Below, in pieces: positions 7,290 through 17,046 of a DNA stretch of 50,193 nucleotides. A program made the translations under genes and the position numbers. The number at the start of each line of letters is the position of its first letter. Position 1 is the stretch's first letter. This DNA comes from Shouchella shacheensis (lineage in GTDB: Bacteria > Bacillota > Bacilli > Bacillales > Bacillaceae_D), in NCBI RefSeq assembly GCF_001484965.1, contig NZ_LLYY01000032.1, forward strand, positions 1 through 50,193. Reading direction: 5' to 3'. A model generated the notes under the pieces. That model was not told where the DNA came from, made no database searches, and was given only the letters and a program-made list of their open reading frames with translations.

Positions 7290-8402
7290 ATGGCAGTGGA
7301 ACAAACGTATCACCCTGGACTTGATGGTGTTATTGCAACAGAAACAAACCTGTCGTTTCTTGACACAGAGCAAGGTGAAATTGTTATTCATGGCTACGAT
7401 CTAATTCAGTTGTCCAAAACGAATGGGTATTTGGATATTGTCCACCTACTTTTAAATGGAGCGCTTCCAGACGACGACGAGCGAAGCAAGCTTGCCCACC
7501 GGCTCAGTCAATCGTACGACGTGCCGGAGGAAGTCATTGACGTATTAAAGCTCCTTCCAGCTTCCACCCATCCAATGGATGCGCTAAGAACCGGTCTCTC
7601 TGTACTCGGTGGTTTTGATCGCCAGCTCGAGAACCGCGATGCGGAAGTGAACACGGAGCGGGCTTACAGTTTGCTTGCGAAGCTGCCGACGATTGTCGCC
7701 AACAGCTACCGTATTCTTGATGGCAAAGAAACCTTGCAGCCGAAGGAAGCGCTCTCCTACAGCTCCAACTTTTTGTACATGATCACGGGAAATGAACCTC
7801 GGGAGCTGGAGGAAGAAGTGTTTGACCAGTCACTGTTGCTTTATTCTGAGCACGAAATGCCGAACTCAACGTTTACAGCTAGAGTGATAGCCTCGACCCT
7901 TTCCGATATGTACGGAGCGCTAACAGGGGCGGTGGCATCGCTTAAGGGGCATTTGCATGGTGGGGCGAATGAAGCCGTGATGTATATGTTGCTTGATGCG
8001 AACACACCTGAAGAATTTGAAACGCTGCTAGCGAATAAGTTAGCACAAAAGGAAAAAATTATGGGCTTTGGCCACCGTGTGTACATGAAGAAGATGGATC
8101 CACGTGCGCTGATGATGAAAGAGGCGCTTGCCAAGCTTTCTGACGCGGCTGGTGACGACCGCTTGCTGAGAATGTGCGAGGCAGGGGAAGCGTTGATGGA
8201 AAAAGAGAAAGGGCTGTATCCGAATTTGGATTACTATGCGGCACCAGTGTACTGGATGCTCGGCATTCCGATCGGACTGTATACACCGATTTTCTTTGCT
8301 TCGCGTACCGTTGGACTGAGTGCGCATGTGATCGAGCAGCACAACCACAACAAACTGTTTCGCCCGCGCGTGAAGTATACGGGCCCACGCTATACGACCT
8401 AA
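7290..8402 (+). CDS. prpC: 2-methylcitrate synthase / citrate synthase family
   Basis: This 370-residue citrate synthase-fold enzyme probably condenses propionyl-CoA with oxaloacetate to 2-methylcitrate; some family members also use acetyl-CoA. Seen motifs are [14 protein letters not shown], the substrate histidine in [10 protein letters not shown], the catalytic GFGHRVY, DPRA and the aspartate in [13 protein letters not shown]. The length fits the short Gram-positive type (MmgD-like). ATG 7290 is chosen because CGGAGGG stands 8 bp upstream; the frame back to 7242 has no binding site. It heads an operon whose next genes, prpD and prpB, make the methylcitrate role much more likely than a TCA citrate synthase. 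Confidence 0.87.
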   Translation: MAVEQTYHPGLDGVIATETNLSFLDTEQGEIVIHGYDLIQLSKTNGYLDIVHLLLNGALPDDDERSKLAHRLSQSYDVPEEVIDVLKLLPASTHPMDALRTGLSVLGGFDRQLENRDAEVNTERAYSLLAKLPTIVANSYRILDGKETLQPKEALSYSSNFLYMITGNEPRELEEEVFDQSLLLYSEHEMPNSTFTARVIASTLSDMYGALTGAVASLKGHLHGGANEAVMYMLLDANTPEEFETLLANKLAQKEKIMGFGHRVYMKKMDPRALMMKEALAKLSDAAGDDRLLRMCEAGEALMEKEKGLYPNLDYYAAPVYWMLGIPIGLYTPIFFASRTVGLSAHVIEQHNHNKLFRPRVKYTGPRYTT

Positions 8403-8430
8403 CTCAATCGATGGAGACGGAGGAAATCCA

Positions 8431-9867
8431 ATGACAACACAAATGGAAACAAAGACCACTGATAAGCTGCTCGAAGAAATTGCTGATTACGTGCTAGATA
8501 AGGAGATTACAAGCGAGGAAGCGCTCTCGACCGCTTCTCATGTGCTTGTGGATACACTTGGCTGCGGCATCCTTGCCTTGCGCTACCCTGAATGCGTGAA
8601 AATGCTCGGGCCTGTCGTGCCAGGAACGGTTGTGCCAAACGGCGTTCAAGTACCGGGGACCTCCCATGTGCTTGATCCTATTCGCGCGGCGTTCAACATC
8701 GGCACGATGATCCGCTGGCTCGATTACAACGACACCTGGCTTGCGGCGGAGTGGGGACACCCATCAGATAACTTAGGCGGCATACTGGCGGTGGCCGAAT
8801 ACATCAGCCGTACCAATCTCGCTGAGGGGAAAGAACCACTAACCATTCAAGATGTGCTTGTAGCGATGGTGAAAGCGCATGAAATTCAAGGTGTGATTGC
8901 ACTGGAAAACAGCTTTAACCGTGTCGGTCTTGATCACGTCCTGCTCGTTAAAGTAGCGACAACAGCGGTGGTTGCTGGGATGCTCGGTGGGACGCGCCAA
9001 GAAATCATTAACGCGGTGTCGCAAGCATGGATCGACAATTCTTCTTTGCGTACGTATCGGCATTTTCCGAATGCAGGCTCCAGAAAGTCCTGGGCCGCAG
9101 GAGATGCGACAAGCCGCGGTGTCTTTCTCGCGATGACGGCTCTTAAAGGAGAAATGGGCTATCAAACGGCGCTTTCCGCACCAGGCTGGGGTTTCCAGGA
9201 TGTTCTGTTCAATAAAAAGGAAGTCACCCTTGCCCGAGAGCTGGATGCCTATGTAATGGAAAACATTTTATTTAAGGTCTCATTCCCGGCCGAATTCCAT
9301 GCGCAAACCGCGGCCGAGGCAGCAGTCGAGTTGCACGAATCCGTAAAGGGACGTCTAGATGAAATTGATCGTGTTGAACTAACCACCCATGAGTCGGCGA
9401 TTCGCATCATTGATAAAACGGGACCGCTTTACAACCCAGCCGATCGTGACCATTGCTTGCAATACATCACAGCGATCGCCTTGCTCAAAGGCAATATCGT
9501 CGCTGACGACTATGAAGACGAAATGGCGAATGATCCACGTGTTGACCGCTTGCGCGAGCAGATGATCGTTACGGAAAACAAAGACTACACGAAGGATTAT
9601 CTTGACCCGAACAAGCGCTCAATCGCAAATGCCGTCCAAGTCTTTTTCAAAGATGGAAGCGCCACGGACAAAATTGCAGTGGAGTATCCGCTTGGGCATC
9701 GCTTCCGGCGCGCGGAGGCGATTCCACATATTCAAGACAAGTTTGCGGCAAACGTTGCCACGCACTTTGCAGGAAAACAGCAAAACGACATCTTAGACGC
9801 GGTTAGCGATCAAGCAGTACTTAGCAAAATGAGCGTGACGGCGTTTATTGACTTGTTTGCGCAGTAA
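8431..9867 (+). CDS. prpD: 2-methylcitrate dehydratase, MmgE/PrpD family
   Basis: This 478-residue member of the MmgE/PrpD family dehydrates 2-methylcitrate to 2-methyl-cis-aconitate. Visible signatures are the N-terminal [13 protein letters not shown], the RWLDYNDTW and [17 protein letters not shown] block, [32 protein letters not shown] and [12 protein letters not shown]. The length agrees with PrpD. GGAGG lies 8 bp before the ATG. It follows prpC by 28 bp and precedes prpB by 15 bp, so the three form one transcription unit. Confidence 0.9.
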   Translation: MTTQMETKTTDKLLEEIADYVLDKEITSEEALSTASHVLVDTLGCGILALRYPECVKMLGPVVPGTVVPNGVQVPGTSHVLDPIRAAFNIGTMIRWLDYNDTWLAAEWGHPSDNLGGILAVAEYISRTNLAEGKEPLTIQDVLVAMVKAHEIQGVIALENSFNRVGLDHVLLVKVATTAVVAGMLGGTRQEIINAVSQAWIDNSSLRTYRHFPNAGSRKSWAAGDATSRGVFLAMTALKGEMGYQTALSAPGWGFQDVLFNKKEVTLARELDAYVMENILFKVSFPAEFHAQTAAEAAVELHESVKGRLDEIDRVELTTHESAIRIIDKTGPLYNPADRDHCLQYITAIALLKGNIVADDYEDEMANDPRVDRLREQMIVTENKDYTKDYLDPNKRSIANAVQVFFKDGSATDKIAVEYPLGHRFRRAEAIPHIQDKFAANVATHFAGKQQNDILDAVSDQAVLSKMSVTAFIDLFAQ

Positions 9868-9882
9868 GGGAGGGAGAATGTT

Positions 9883-10791
9883 ATGCCTTGGATCGTCGAT
9901 GAACCTGTATCACAAAAAGAGCTGGCCGAATCGTTTCATAAGCAGATGACGGCGAAGGGAATCCTGCAAATTCCCGGCGCCCACGATGCCATGGCTGGAC
10001 TCGTAGCGAAACAAACCGGTTTTCGTTCGCTTTATCTATCAGGGGCTGCCTACACAGCAAGCCTAGGGCTCCCGGATCTCGGTGTTGTCACGTCCAATGA
10101 AGTCGCCTCTCGTGCAAGGGAGATCGTTCGTGCCACAAACCTACCGCTACTCGTCGATATTGATACCGGCTTTGGTGGGGTGCTTAGCGTCGCTCGCACG
10201 GCTGTGGAGATGGTGGAAGCGCGCGTAGCGGCCGTGCAAATTGAGGACCAAGATCTTCCGAAGAAATGCGGCCATTTGAACGGGAAGAAGCTTGTGGCGA
10301 AAGAGGAAATGGAGCAGAAAATCGCGGCTCTTAAAAAAGCAGCGCCAACGCTCATTGTCGTTGCACGAACCGATGCCCGTGGGGTCGAAGGGCTTGAGGC
10401 GGCGATTGAGAGAGCGAATGCGTACGTCGCCGCGGGCGCAGACGCGATTTTTCCTGAAGCGCTGCAAGGGGAAGAGGAATTTATGAAGGTCGCCAAGGAG
10501 GTGGATGCGCCGCTCCTTGCCAATATGACTGAATTTGGCAAGACGCCGTACTACCGCGCCGATGAATTTGAGCGGATGGGCTTTGAGATGGTCATTTATC
10601 CCGTCACATCGCTTCGTGTAGCGGCCAAGGCGTATGAGCGTGTCTTCGCTGATATTCAGGAGAATGGCACACAAAAAGCAAGTTTAGACGAGATGCAAAA
10701 GCGCAGCGAGCTGTATGAGACGATTTCCTACGATGAGTATGAAGCGCTGGATACATCGATTGCAAAAACCGTTTTGTCAAACGACCAATAA
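9883..10791 (+). CDS. prpB: 2-methylisocitrate lyase
   Basis: This 302-residue isocitrate lyase-superfamily enzyme splits 2-methylisocitrate into pyruvate and succinate. It shows PGAHDAMAGLVAKQTGFRSL, the metal-site region LVDIDTGFG, the EDQDLPKKCGHLNGK block with the catalytic cysteine in KKCGH, and ARTDARGVEGLEAAI. Length and motifs fit MmgF/PrpB rather than the larger glyoxylate-cycle isocitrate lyase. GGGAGGG precedes the ATG. With prpC and prpD the three signature steps of the methylcitrate cycle are present; an aconitase elsewhere is needed for hydration. Confidence 0.92.
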   Translation: MPWIVDEPVSQKELAESFHKQMTAKGILQIPGAHDAMAGLVAKQTGFRSLYLSGAAYTASLGLPDLGVVTSNEVASRAREIVRATNLPLLVDIDTGFGGVLSVARTAVEMVEARVAAVQIEDQDLPKKCGHLNGKKLVAKEEMEQKIAALKKAAPTLIVVARTDARGVEGLEAAIERANAYVAAGADAIFPEALQGEEEFMKVAKEVDAPLLANMTEFGKTPYYRADEFERMGFEMVIYPVTSLRVAAKAYERVFADIQENGTQKASLDEMQKRSELYETISYDEYEALDTSIAKTVLSNDQ

Positions 10792-10797
10792 GGGTGC

Positions 10798-10821
10798 GGC
10801 CTACGCTTGCAAGCGTAGGCC
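10798..10821. repeat. Perfect 24-bp palindrome between prpB and mmsB
   Basis: The 12-base arm GGCCTACGCTTG is followed directly by its exact reverse complement. No T-tract follows, so it is not a simple terminator. It could protect or process the mRNA between the methylcitrate half and the valine half, or partly attenuate. The mmsB start lies 27 bp beyond. Confidence 0.55.
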
Positions 10822-10848
10822 GGGCTGCCAGATAGGGAGGCGTGGGTC

Positions 10849-11754
10849 ATGCAAATTGGCTTGATTGGACTTGGAAATATGGGAATGCCGATGTCAAAGA
10901 ATCTGCTTTCCTCCGGGTATTCGGTGCGCGGCTTTGATTTGAACAAACAAGCGCTTGAAACGTTTGCCGCAGCTGGAGGAGAGGCAGCAGGGACGATGGA
11001 AGAGCTGGTTGAAAATTGTGAGTTGATTTTAACGAGCTTGCCTTCAACGGAAGCGGCCGAGAGCGTCTATCTTGGAAAAGACGGCCTTCTCGCACTTTGC
11101 CCGACAAGCGTTGTGCTCGTGGACACAAGTACGATTGCACCAGAAATGGAGCTTGAAATTGGAAAACAGGCGGATGCGAAAGGCGTTTCCTTTCTTGCCG
11201 CTCCGGTTAGCGGTGGCGTCGTCGGTGCTGAAAACCGCACGCTCACGTTCATGGTGGGCGGACCGAAAGCAGTACTAGAGGGCGTGCAGTCTCATCTAAG
11301 CACCCTCGGGTCCAACGTCTTTCACATCAGCGAGTCGTACGATAGTGGCACGAACGCTAAGTTGATCAACAATCTTCTCATCGGCTTTTACACAGCCGGG
11401 GTGGCAGAGGCTCTCAATCTAGCAAGAGAAAGCGGCTTGAACTTAGAGTTTCTCTTCAACGTTTTAAACGTGAGCTACGGACAAAGCCGAATTTACGAGC
11501 GCAATTATAAGACATTCATTGCAAACGATGACTACGACCCTGGGTTTACGCTGAAGCTGTTGAACAAAGACCTTCGTTTTGCTATGGACCTTGCCAAGCA
11601 GCGCGGGGTAGACTTGCCGATGAGCCAAGCGCTTGTGGATTTGTACCAGGATGCAGAGGATGCGGGTCTTGGCGATAAGGACATGTCCGTGATGTACGAA
11701 CGTGTCGGGAATCAATCGATCTCATTCAAAGCGGAAAAGGAGCGGTTAACATGA
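10849..11754 (+). CDS. mmsB: 3-hydroxyisobutyrate dehydrogenase
   Basis: This 301-residue NAD-dependent beta-hydroxyacid dehydrogenase oxidises 3-hydroxyisobutyrate to methylmalonate semialdehyde in valine catabolism. It has the N-terminal Rossmann loop [17 protein letters not shown], the substrate motif [17 protein letters not shown] and the catalytic-lysine region [13 protein letters not shown]. The DKDMSVMYE end is typical of the family. GGGAGG precedes the ATG. Its stop overlaps the start of mmsA by 4 bp, so the two are translationally coupled. Confidence 0.88.
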   Translation: MQIGLIGLGNMGMPMSKNLLSSGYSVRGFDLNKQALETFAAAGGEAAGTMEELVENCELILTSLPSTEAAESVYLGKDGLLALCPTSVVLVDTSTIAPEMELEIGKQADAKGVSFLAAPVSGGVVGAENRTLTFMVGGPKAVLEGVQSHLSTLGSNVFHISESYDSGTNAKLINNLLIGFYTAGVAEALNLARESGLNLEFLFNVLNVSYGQSRIYERNYKTFIANDDYDPGFTLKLLNKDLRFAMDLAKQRGVDLPMSQALVDLYQDAEDAGLGDKDMSVMYERVGNQSISFKAEKERLT

Positions 11755-13214
11755 CGACAACAGAGGTTAAGACGGTACGCAACTGGATTGATGGCAAATG
11801 GATCGATGCAAGCACAAGTGCGACAGAAACGGTCCCAAACCCTGCGACAGGCGAAACGATTGCCCTCGTCCCGCTTTCAGGCAAGGACGATGTTGACAGC
11901 GCCGTCCGCGTCGCAAGAAGAGCCTATGAGACGTGGAAAACGGTCCCCGTGCCCGATCGAGCCCGCTACATGTTCAAATACCTTCAACTTTTAAACGAGC
12001 ACAAGGAAGAACTTGCCCAGTTAATTACGAAAGAGAACGGGAAAACGATCAAGGATGCGCGTGGGGAAGTGCAGCGAGGAATTGAATGCGTTGAGCTAGC
12101 GACGTCGGCCCCGACGATGATGATGGGCGACGCTTTGCCTAGCATTGCTGGGGGAATCGATGGCTCAATCTGGCGCTATCCGCTTGGTGTCGTCGCCGGA
12201 ATAACCCCGTTCAACTTTCCAATGATGGTGCCGCTCTGGATGTTCCCGCTAGCGATCGCTACAGGCAACACCTTCGTCTTAAAGACATCGGAGCGTACGC
12301 CGCTGCTTGCTGAGCGACTCGTTGAACTGATGCATGAGACCGGGCTCCCGTCAGGCGTCTTGAATTTGGTTAATGGAGGCAAGGATGTTGTCAACGGCCT
12401 GCTTGAACATGAGGGTGTGGAAGCGATTTCCTTTGTCGGCTCTGAACCTGTCGCCCGCCACGTCTACCAAACGGGCACCGCAAACGGCAAGCGAGTGCAG
12501 GCACTGGCCGGTGCGAAAAATCATGCGGTCGTCATGCCCGACTGCCATATCGAAAAGACGGTCCAGGGGGTCATTGGTGCAGCTTTTGCTTCAAGCGGCG
12601 AGCGTTGTATGGCCTGCTCGGTGGTCGCCGTCGTCGATAGCGTTGCTGATGAATTCATGGATGTGTTGAAACGGGAGACGGAGAAGCTCACGGTTGGAGA
12701 CGGAGCCAATGACGAGCACTTTGTCGGTCCGCTGATTAGGCAGTCCCACAAGGACCGGGTGTTGCATTTTATTGACAAAGGCGTTGAGCAAGGCGCCACG
12801 CTTGTTGTCGATGGCCGGGATCTTCCGGAAGAAGCGAAAGATGGCTACTACCTTGGCGCGACGATTTTTGATGAGGTCACATCCGAGATGGACATTTGGA
12901 AGGAAGAGCTCTTCGCCCCGGTGCTGAGCGTCGTCCGCGTAAAAGATTTGGATGAAGGCATCGCTCTCACCAATCGCTCCCGCTTTGCTAACGGAGCCGT
13001 GATTTACACGTCGAGCGGGCAAACTGTGCAGTATTTCCGCAACAGCATTGACGCTGGAATGGTCGGTGTCAACGTCAACGTCCCTGCGCCGATGGCCTTT
13101 TTCTCCTTTGCGGGAAACAAAGCGTCCTTTTTTGGCGATCTCGGTACGAACGGACGCGATGGGGTTCAGTTTTATACGAGGAAGAAGGTTGTGACGGAGC
13201 GGTGGTTTAATTAA
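11751..13214 (+). CDS. mmsA: Methylmalonate-semialdehyde dehydrogenase (CoA-acylating)
   Basis: This 487-residue aldehyde dehydrogenase of the MmsA/IolA type converts methylmalonate semialdehyde, CoA and NAD to propionyl-CoA, CO2 and NADH. Visible blocks are [19 protein letters not shown], the NAD loop SFVGSEPVA, the catalytic cysteine in [10 protein letters not shown] and [19 protein letters not shown]. The last is characteristic of MmsA. Its product is the substrate of PrpC at the front of the operon, which explains the gene order. MmsA enzymes can also act on malonate semialdehyde, so a link to the inositol cluster is possible but not needed. Confidence 0.92.
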   Translation: MTTTEVKTVRNWIDGKWIDASTSATETVPNPATGETIALVPLSGKDDVDSAVRVARRAYETWKTVPVPDRARYMFKYLQLLNEHKEELAQLITKENGKTIKDARGEVQRGIECVELATSAPTMMMGDALPSIAGGIDGSIWRYPLGVVAGITPFNFPMMVPLWMFPLAIATGNTFVLKTSERTPLLAERLVELMHETGLPSGVLNLVNGGKDVVNGLLEHEGVEAISFVGSEPVARHVYQTGTANGKRVQALAGAKNHAVVMPDCHIEKTVQGVIGAAFASSGERCMACSVVAVVDSVADEFMDVLKRETEKLTVGDGANDEHFVGPLIRQSHKDRVLHFIDKGVEQGATLVVDGRDLPEEAKDGYYLGATIFDEVTSEMDIWKEELFAPVLSVVRVKDLDEGIALTNRSRFANGAVIYTSSGQTVQYFRNSIDAGMVGVNVNVPAPMAFFSFAGNKASFFGDLGTNGRDGVQFYTRKKVVTERWFN

Positions 13215-13231
13215 TGTAATAGATGTGAAAA

Positions 13232-13259
13232 CAGGCAGCCCTTTGTGGCTGTCTTTTTT
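13232..13259 (+). terminator. Terminator of the prp-mms operon
   Basis: GGCAGCC and GGCTGTC (one G-U pair) form a stem with loop CTTTGT, followed by six T. It lies about 20 bp after the mmsA stop. Confidence 0.7.
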
Positions 13260-13262
13260 ATG

Positions 13263-13333
13263 TCTAGCTCCGGCGGGTTGAAGCGCCGAGATTGTTCAGA
13301 CCTGACAACGCGCTTCTAGGCAACCCACCTGCG
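13263..13333. repeat. Hairpin-forming element, possibly an interspersed repeat
   Basis: GGGTTGAAGCG (13275-13285) pairs with CGCTTCTAGGCAACCC (13311-13326) with a small bulge, after a TCTAGCTCCGGC lead. The style recalls short interspersed hairpin repeats of Bacillaceae. Only one convincing copy is in the window. Apart from this and the promoter, 13260-13519 holds no gene. Confidence 0.3.
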
Positions 13334-13349
13334 TTTAGGTGATATATGG

Positions 13350-13378
13350 TTTCCATTTTTTGAGAAATAAAGTATAAT
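13350..13378 (+). promoter_or_regulatory. SigA-type promoter of the VanW-family gene
   Basis: TTTCCA (13350-13355) and TATAAT (13373-13378) have a 17-bp spacer. The leader to the start codon is about 135 nt. It contains a small hairpin, GGGAAC/GTTCCC at 13428-13445. Confidence 0.5.
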
Positions 13379-13519
13379 AAAGAAAATCCTTTCTAATCCA
13401 ATATCCAACAATAATTGTCAAAAAAGGGGGAACTTTTTGGTTCCCGTTTCGTAGATTAATAGAGACCAACTACTAGAGAGAGGATAAAGTGGTGAATAGT
13501 GTTCACCAAGGGGGCAAAG

Positions 13520-14425
13520 ATGAAAAAATTAACGGGTCTGTCTTTTGCGTTGCTGTTGGTCGTTTTGTCTGGCTGTGGAGAGAAAGAGGAGAAGACAACC
13601 GCTCAGTTAGGGTCAAAAGCGGTAGGGGCCGAGGAGCGGACCGTGCCGGATTATCGAGTAGCTGTTAGTGAAGAAGGGAACGAGGATTTCTATGAAGAAA
13701 TTCCGCTTGAACAGATAAACGAAGACTACTTACAAGAATGGGCAAAAGAATTGGCCCGTGGCGAAAATGGCTACGATCAGGAGATGAAAGCGCCCAAATA
13801 TGTGAATGGGAGCCTTGAGGGTGGGTCCAAGCAAGTGATTTTGAACGAAGAAGAATTGGTGGATAATGTTTTAAATACAACCTATTGGAATCGTCATGTG
13901 CCGCTGCCGCTCGACACGACAGAGCCGAATGTTTCCGTAGAATCGCTGGAAGGGGTGGAGAATGAGACCATTGGCGCGTTTCAGACAGCGTTTAATACGG
14001 GCATCAAAGGCAGAGCCGAAAATATCCAGCTATCGACGGATTCGATTCATCAAACCGTTTTAGGGCCAGGAGACACGTTTTCCTTTCATCAAACAGTCGG
14101 GCAAGCGACAGCAGAGAGAGGCTACAAGGAAGCAAGTGTCATTATTGATGGGGAATTTACCGACGGTCTTGGCGGCGGCATTTGCCAAACCTCGACGACT
14201 TTGTATAATGCCGTCATGGAGGCAGGGCTAGAAGTCGTAGAAAGACATCCTCACTCCTTGCCGGTTGGCTATGTACCGGAAGGCTCCGATGCGATGGTCA
14301 GCTGGGGCTGGGCCGATTTTCGTTTTAAAAACACATTGGATGTGCCTGTGCTCATTCAAGGCAGTGTGGATAAGAACAATGGAACCGTTGCGTTTGAGGT
14401 GAGAGCGAGGGAGGGGGAGGTGTAG
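13520..14425 (+). CDS. VanW-family lipoprotein
   Basis: This 301-residue predicted lipoprotein starts MKKLTGLSFALLLVVLSGCG: a basic start, a hydrophobic core and the lipobox LSGC, with lipidation at Cys19. The C-terminal half is a VanW domain with GPGDTFSFHQTVGQ, GGGICQTSTTLYNAV and the HSLPVGYVPEG block. VanW proteins belong to cell-envelope gene sets; their biochemical role is not settled. The ATG at 13520 follows AAGGGGGC, and the earlier GTG at 13499 would spoil the signal peptide. It is monocistronic. The lipid anchor would be added by Lgt and the signal cut by LspA. Confidence 0.85.
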   Translation: MKKLTGLSFALLLVVLSGCGEKEEKTTAQLGSKAVGAEERTVPDYRVAVSEEGNEDFYEEIPLEQINEDYLQEWAKELARGENGYDQEMKAPKYVNGSLEGGSKQVILNEEELVDNVLNTTYWNRHVPLPLDTTEPNVSVESLEGVENETIGAFQTAFNTGIKGRAENIQLSTDSIHQTVLGPGDTFSFHQTVGQATAERGYKEASVIIDGEFTDGLGGGICQTSTTLYNAVMEAGLEVVERHPHSLPVGYVPEGSDAMVSWGWADFRFKNTLDVPVLIQGSVDKNNGTVAFEVRAREGEV

Positions 14426-14506
14426 AGGGTAGTTGTGAGAACGACCCCTGAACCTGAGTGCTGGTACCACTTAAGGCAATCCATCAGAGAGTGAAGAGTT
14501 CAGAAG

Positions 14507-14608
14507 GCAGTAATCACCCACATTGGATCAAGGTTCCGTTCCGGGGTGGTTGCTTTTTCATCATTCTCAATGGACTTTAAGGGCTGTATTGGGGAGCGGC
14601 CCTTTTTT
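14507..14608 (+). terminator. Two consecutive terminator-like hairpins after the VanW gene
   Basis: The first (14507-14557) pairs TAATCACCC with GGGTGGTT and is followed by CTTTTT. The second (14579-14608) pairs AAGGGC with GCCCTT and is followed by T6. They close the VanW unit and separate it from the decayed toxin-antitoxin genes. Confidence 0.5.
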
Positions 14609-14703
14609 GAAAAGGACAGCGGAAAAGCCTGTCTCATTCTGGTTCAACAACAGCCTTGATGATATAATGAGCCAAAAGGGATGAAGGTTGCGAGGGATGT
14701 GTT

Positions 14704-14991
14704 GTGCTTTACGTTGTTCTGCAAGAAAAGCGGCACATAATTTTAAAAGTAGCAAAGGAACACGGTATTTATAATGTGCGAGTTTTTGGTTCGGTTGCAA
14801 GATCTGAAGACGGCTCTGCAAGTGACCTGAATTTGCTTGTGGATTTCGAAGAAGGAAGAAGTTTGTTTGATTTAATACGGTTTAAACAAGAAGTTGAAGA
14901 TTTACTCAAAATAAACGTCGATGTCGTGACAGAAAACTCGATTCATTGGCGTATCAAAGAAGACGTGTTAAATGGAGCGATCCAATTATGA
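14704..14991 (+). CDS. MntA-like nucleotidyltransferase (antitoxin) with altered active site
   Basis: This 95-residue minimal nucleotidyltransferase of the MNT type is normally the antitoxin that AMPylates HepT. The signature GSVARSEDGSASDLN is visible. In active MntA the motif is GS-x10-D-x-D; here the second aspartate is asparagine. The C-terminal VDVVTENSIHWRIKEDVL is normal. The start is GTG 14704 with a GAGG upstream at 14691-14694; the N-terminus could be a few residues different. Its stop overlaps the ATG of the broken hepT by 4 bp. With a changed catalytic residue and a dead partner, the pair looks decayed. Confidence 0.7.
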   Translation: MLYVVLQEKRHIILKVAKEHGIYNVRVFGSVARSEDGSASDLNLLVDFEEGRSLFDLIRFKQEVEDLLKINVDVVTENSIHWRIKEDVLNGAIQL

Positions 14992-15329
14992 AAAATGACA
15001 GCCTCTATTTGACTCATATTCTAGAATGTATACGATTGAATCATATCTCCCAAATGGAGAGGAAGATTTTTTTGGTTCAAAAATAATTCAAGATGCGGTC
15101 ATCCGCAATTTAGAAATTATTGGAGAAGCTATAAAGCGTGTTTCAAAGATTTTCGAGAGCAGCATTCACATGTGCCGTGAGCGAAATGGCAGGACTCAGA
15201 GACGTGTTAATTCACGATTATTTCGGAGTGGATAACGGGATTGTTTGGAATGTAGTTGAAATTGAGATTCCACCATTAAAAGAAAAAATTACGGATTTGC
15301 TGAATCGGTTACAGGGAATAAAAGCATAA
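14988..15329 (+). pseudogene. Frameshifted HepT-like toxin (HEPN ribonuclease)
   Basis: Assembled across frames, the gene reads MKNDSLYLTHILECI, then IESYLPNGEEDFFGSKIIQD and AVIRNLEIIGEAIKRVS. Then comes DFREQHSHVP and finally EMAGLRDVLIHDYFGVDNGI. This is a complete HepT/HEPN protein of about 113 residues, with the R-x4-H RNase motif (RDVLIH) intact. At least two and probably three frameshifts (near 15030, 15145 and 15170) and an out-of-frame TGA make it non-functional. ATGA coupling to the MntA-like gene is preserved. Confidence 0.75.
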
Positions 15330-15394
15330 AATTTCAATAAAATAGAATAGTAAATGCTGGAAAATGAAAACTGATAATGATGGAGGTGGATGAA

Positions 15395-15985
15395 TTGTCA
15401 TCCATGCAAGACCGTTCAAATTCAACACCTAAAAGTGATGAAGACCTTCAAAAGGTCACGGTTGGAGAGCATAAACCTCACACTGCGTCCATCACTCTCC
15501 TAGAGTATGATCCACGCTGGCCTGAGCTTTTTGCCCGCGAGGCTAAGCGGATACGTTCCGTACTTGGAAACAACGTATTGCAAGTCGAGCACGTTGAATC
15601 AACCTCGGTGCCGGGACTGTGTGCTAAGCCGATCATTGATATTCTTCTAGTTGTAACAGATTCTGCAGACGAGATGACCTATGTTCCGGACTTGGAGAGA
15701 TTCGGATACACGCTACGTATTCGGGAACCGGAGTGGTTTGAGCACCGAATGTTCAAAGGCCCCGATACAGATCTCAATTTGCATGTATTGAGCAAAGGGG
15801 CGTCTGAAGTCGACCGAATGTTACGCTTTCGTAATTGGCTACGAACCAATCAATTTGACCGGGAAGAGTATGCAGACGTCAAGCGTAACTTGGCTCAGCG
15901 TGAATGGCGCCACGTGCAACACTACGCGGATGCAAAAAACTCAATAGTCCAGGAAATCATGGAACGAGCAAACGCAGTTGAATAG
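15395..15985 (+). CDS. GrpB-family (UPF0157) protein
   Basis: This protein of about 196 residues carries a GrpB domain from residue about 30 to the end. Visible features are LLEYDPRWPELFAREAKRIR, VEHVESTSVPGLCAKPIIDI, EHRMFKG, LNLHVLSKG and FRNWLRTNQFDREEYADVKR. The HVESTSVPGL...DI block is the nucleotidyltransferase-like core of the family, which is often fused to or paired with kinases and acetyltransferases. The biological role is unknown. I choose the TTG at 15395 because GGAGG lies 8 bp before it; ATG 15377 has no site. Confidence 0.75.
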   Translation: MSSMQDRSNSTPKSDEDLQKVTVGEHKPHTASITLLEYDPRWPELFAREAKRIRSVLGNNVLQVEHVESTSVPGLCAKPIIDILLVVTDSADEMTYVPDLERFGYTLRIREPEWFEHRMFKGPDTDLNLHVLSKGASEVDRMLRFRNWLRTNQFDREEYADVKRNLAQREWRHVQHYADAKNSIVQEIMERANAVE

Positions 15986-16073
15986 AGCTCTTGGCGCTAC
16001 CTAGCCTTATCATATATATTCAGGGAATGTTGCGAATTGAGGGTGATTTACGTTCAGGGCAATGAAGTGACAT

Positions 16074-16120
16074 AAAAAAGGGGCAAAGATATTACATAAT
16101 GCAGAGCGAATGCCCCCTTT
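16074..16120. terminator. Terminator after the GrpB gene
   Basis: AAGGGGCA and TGCCCCCTT arms form a long stem with T-rich sequence after it. It may work in both directions. No gene lies in 15986-16224. Confidence 0.55.
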
Positions 16121-16224
16121 CTTCAGCTGCTGAGGGTTGGCTCCTAAATCATGAGATAATTGTACTGGAAATCCATTCATACGACCTAAACCATTATGAG
16201 TAAAAACGATAAGGGAGAACTAAC

Positions 16225-16806
<582 letters not shown>

Positions 16807-17046
16807 ATTTTGCACAGACAGCTATATTAGAAGCTGAGAATGGATCATCTAGAAAAAGGCTTTAATTTCATTCTTCAACTATCGATTGGTGCAAAGTGGT
16901 GCTGGTTCCCACCGCTATAAAGCATTAGCATAGTAGGGAATTGCGTCTTTTGTACGTGACTTTGTCCATTTACTTGAAAGCAAAAACACTAGAATCTCCC
17001 TCCAGCATTTGTTACAATGGCGAGGTTAATTGAGGAGGAAGAAGGC

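Noticed and set aside
7841-8459. Minus-strand frames opposite prpC
   Set aside because: They have no ribosome sites or family resemblance and mirror the codon bias of prpC.
9602-9796. Nested frames inside prpD and similar ones inside mmsA and the rib genes
   Set aside because: Typical shadow frames of GC-richer genes, without starts or family matches.
10012-10022. AAACCGGTTTT, resembling the LacI operator
   Set aside because: It lies inside the prpB coding sequence, lacks the TTA/ACC flanks and is not near a promoter. Taken as chance.
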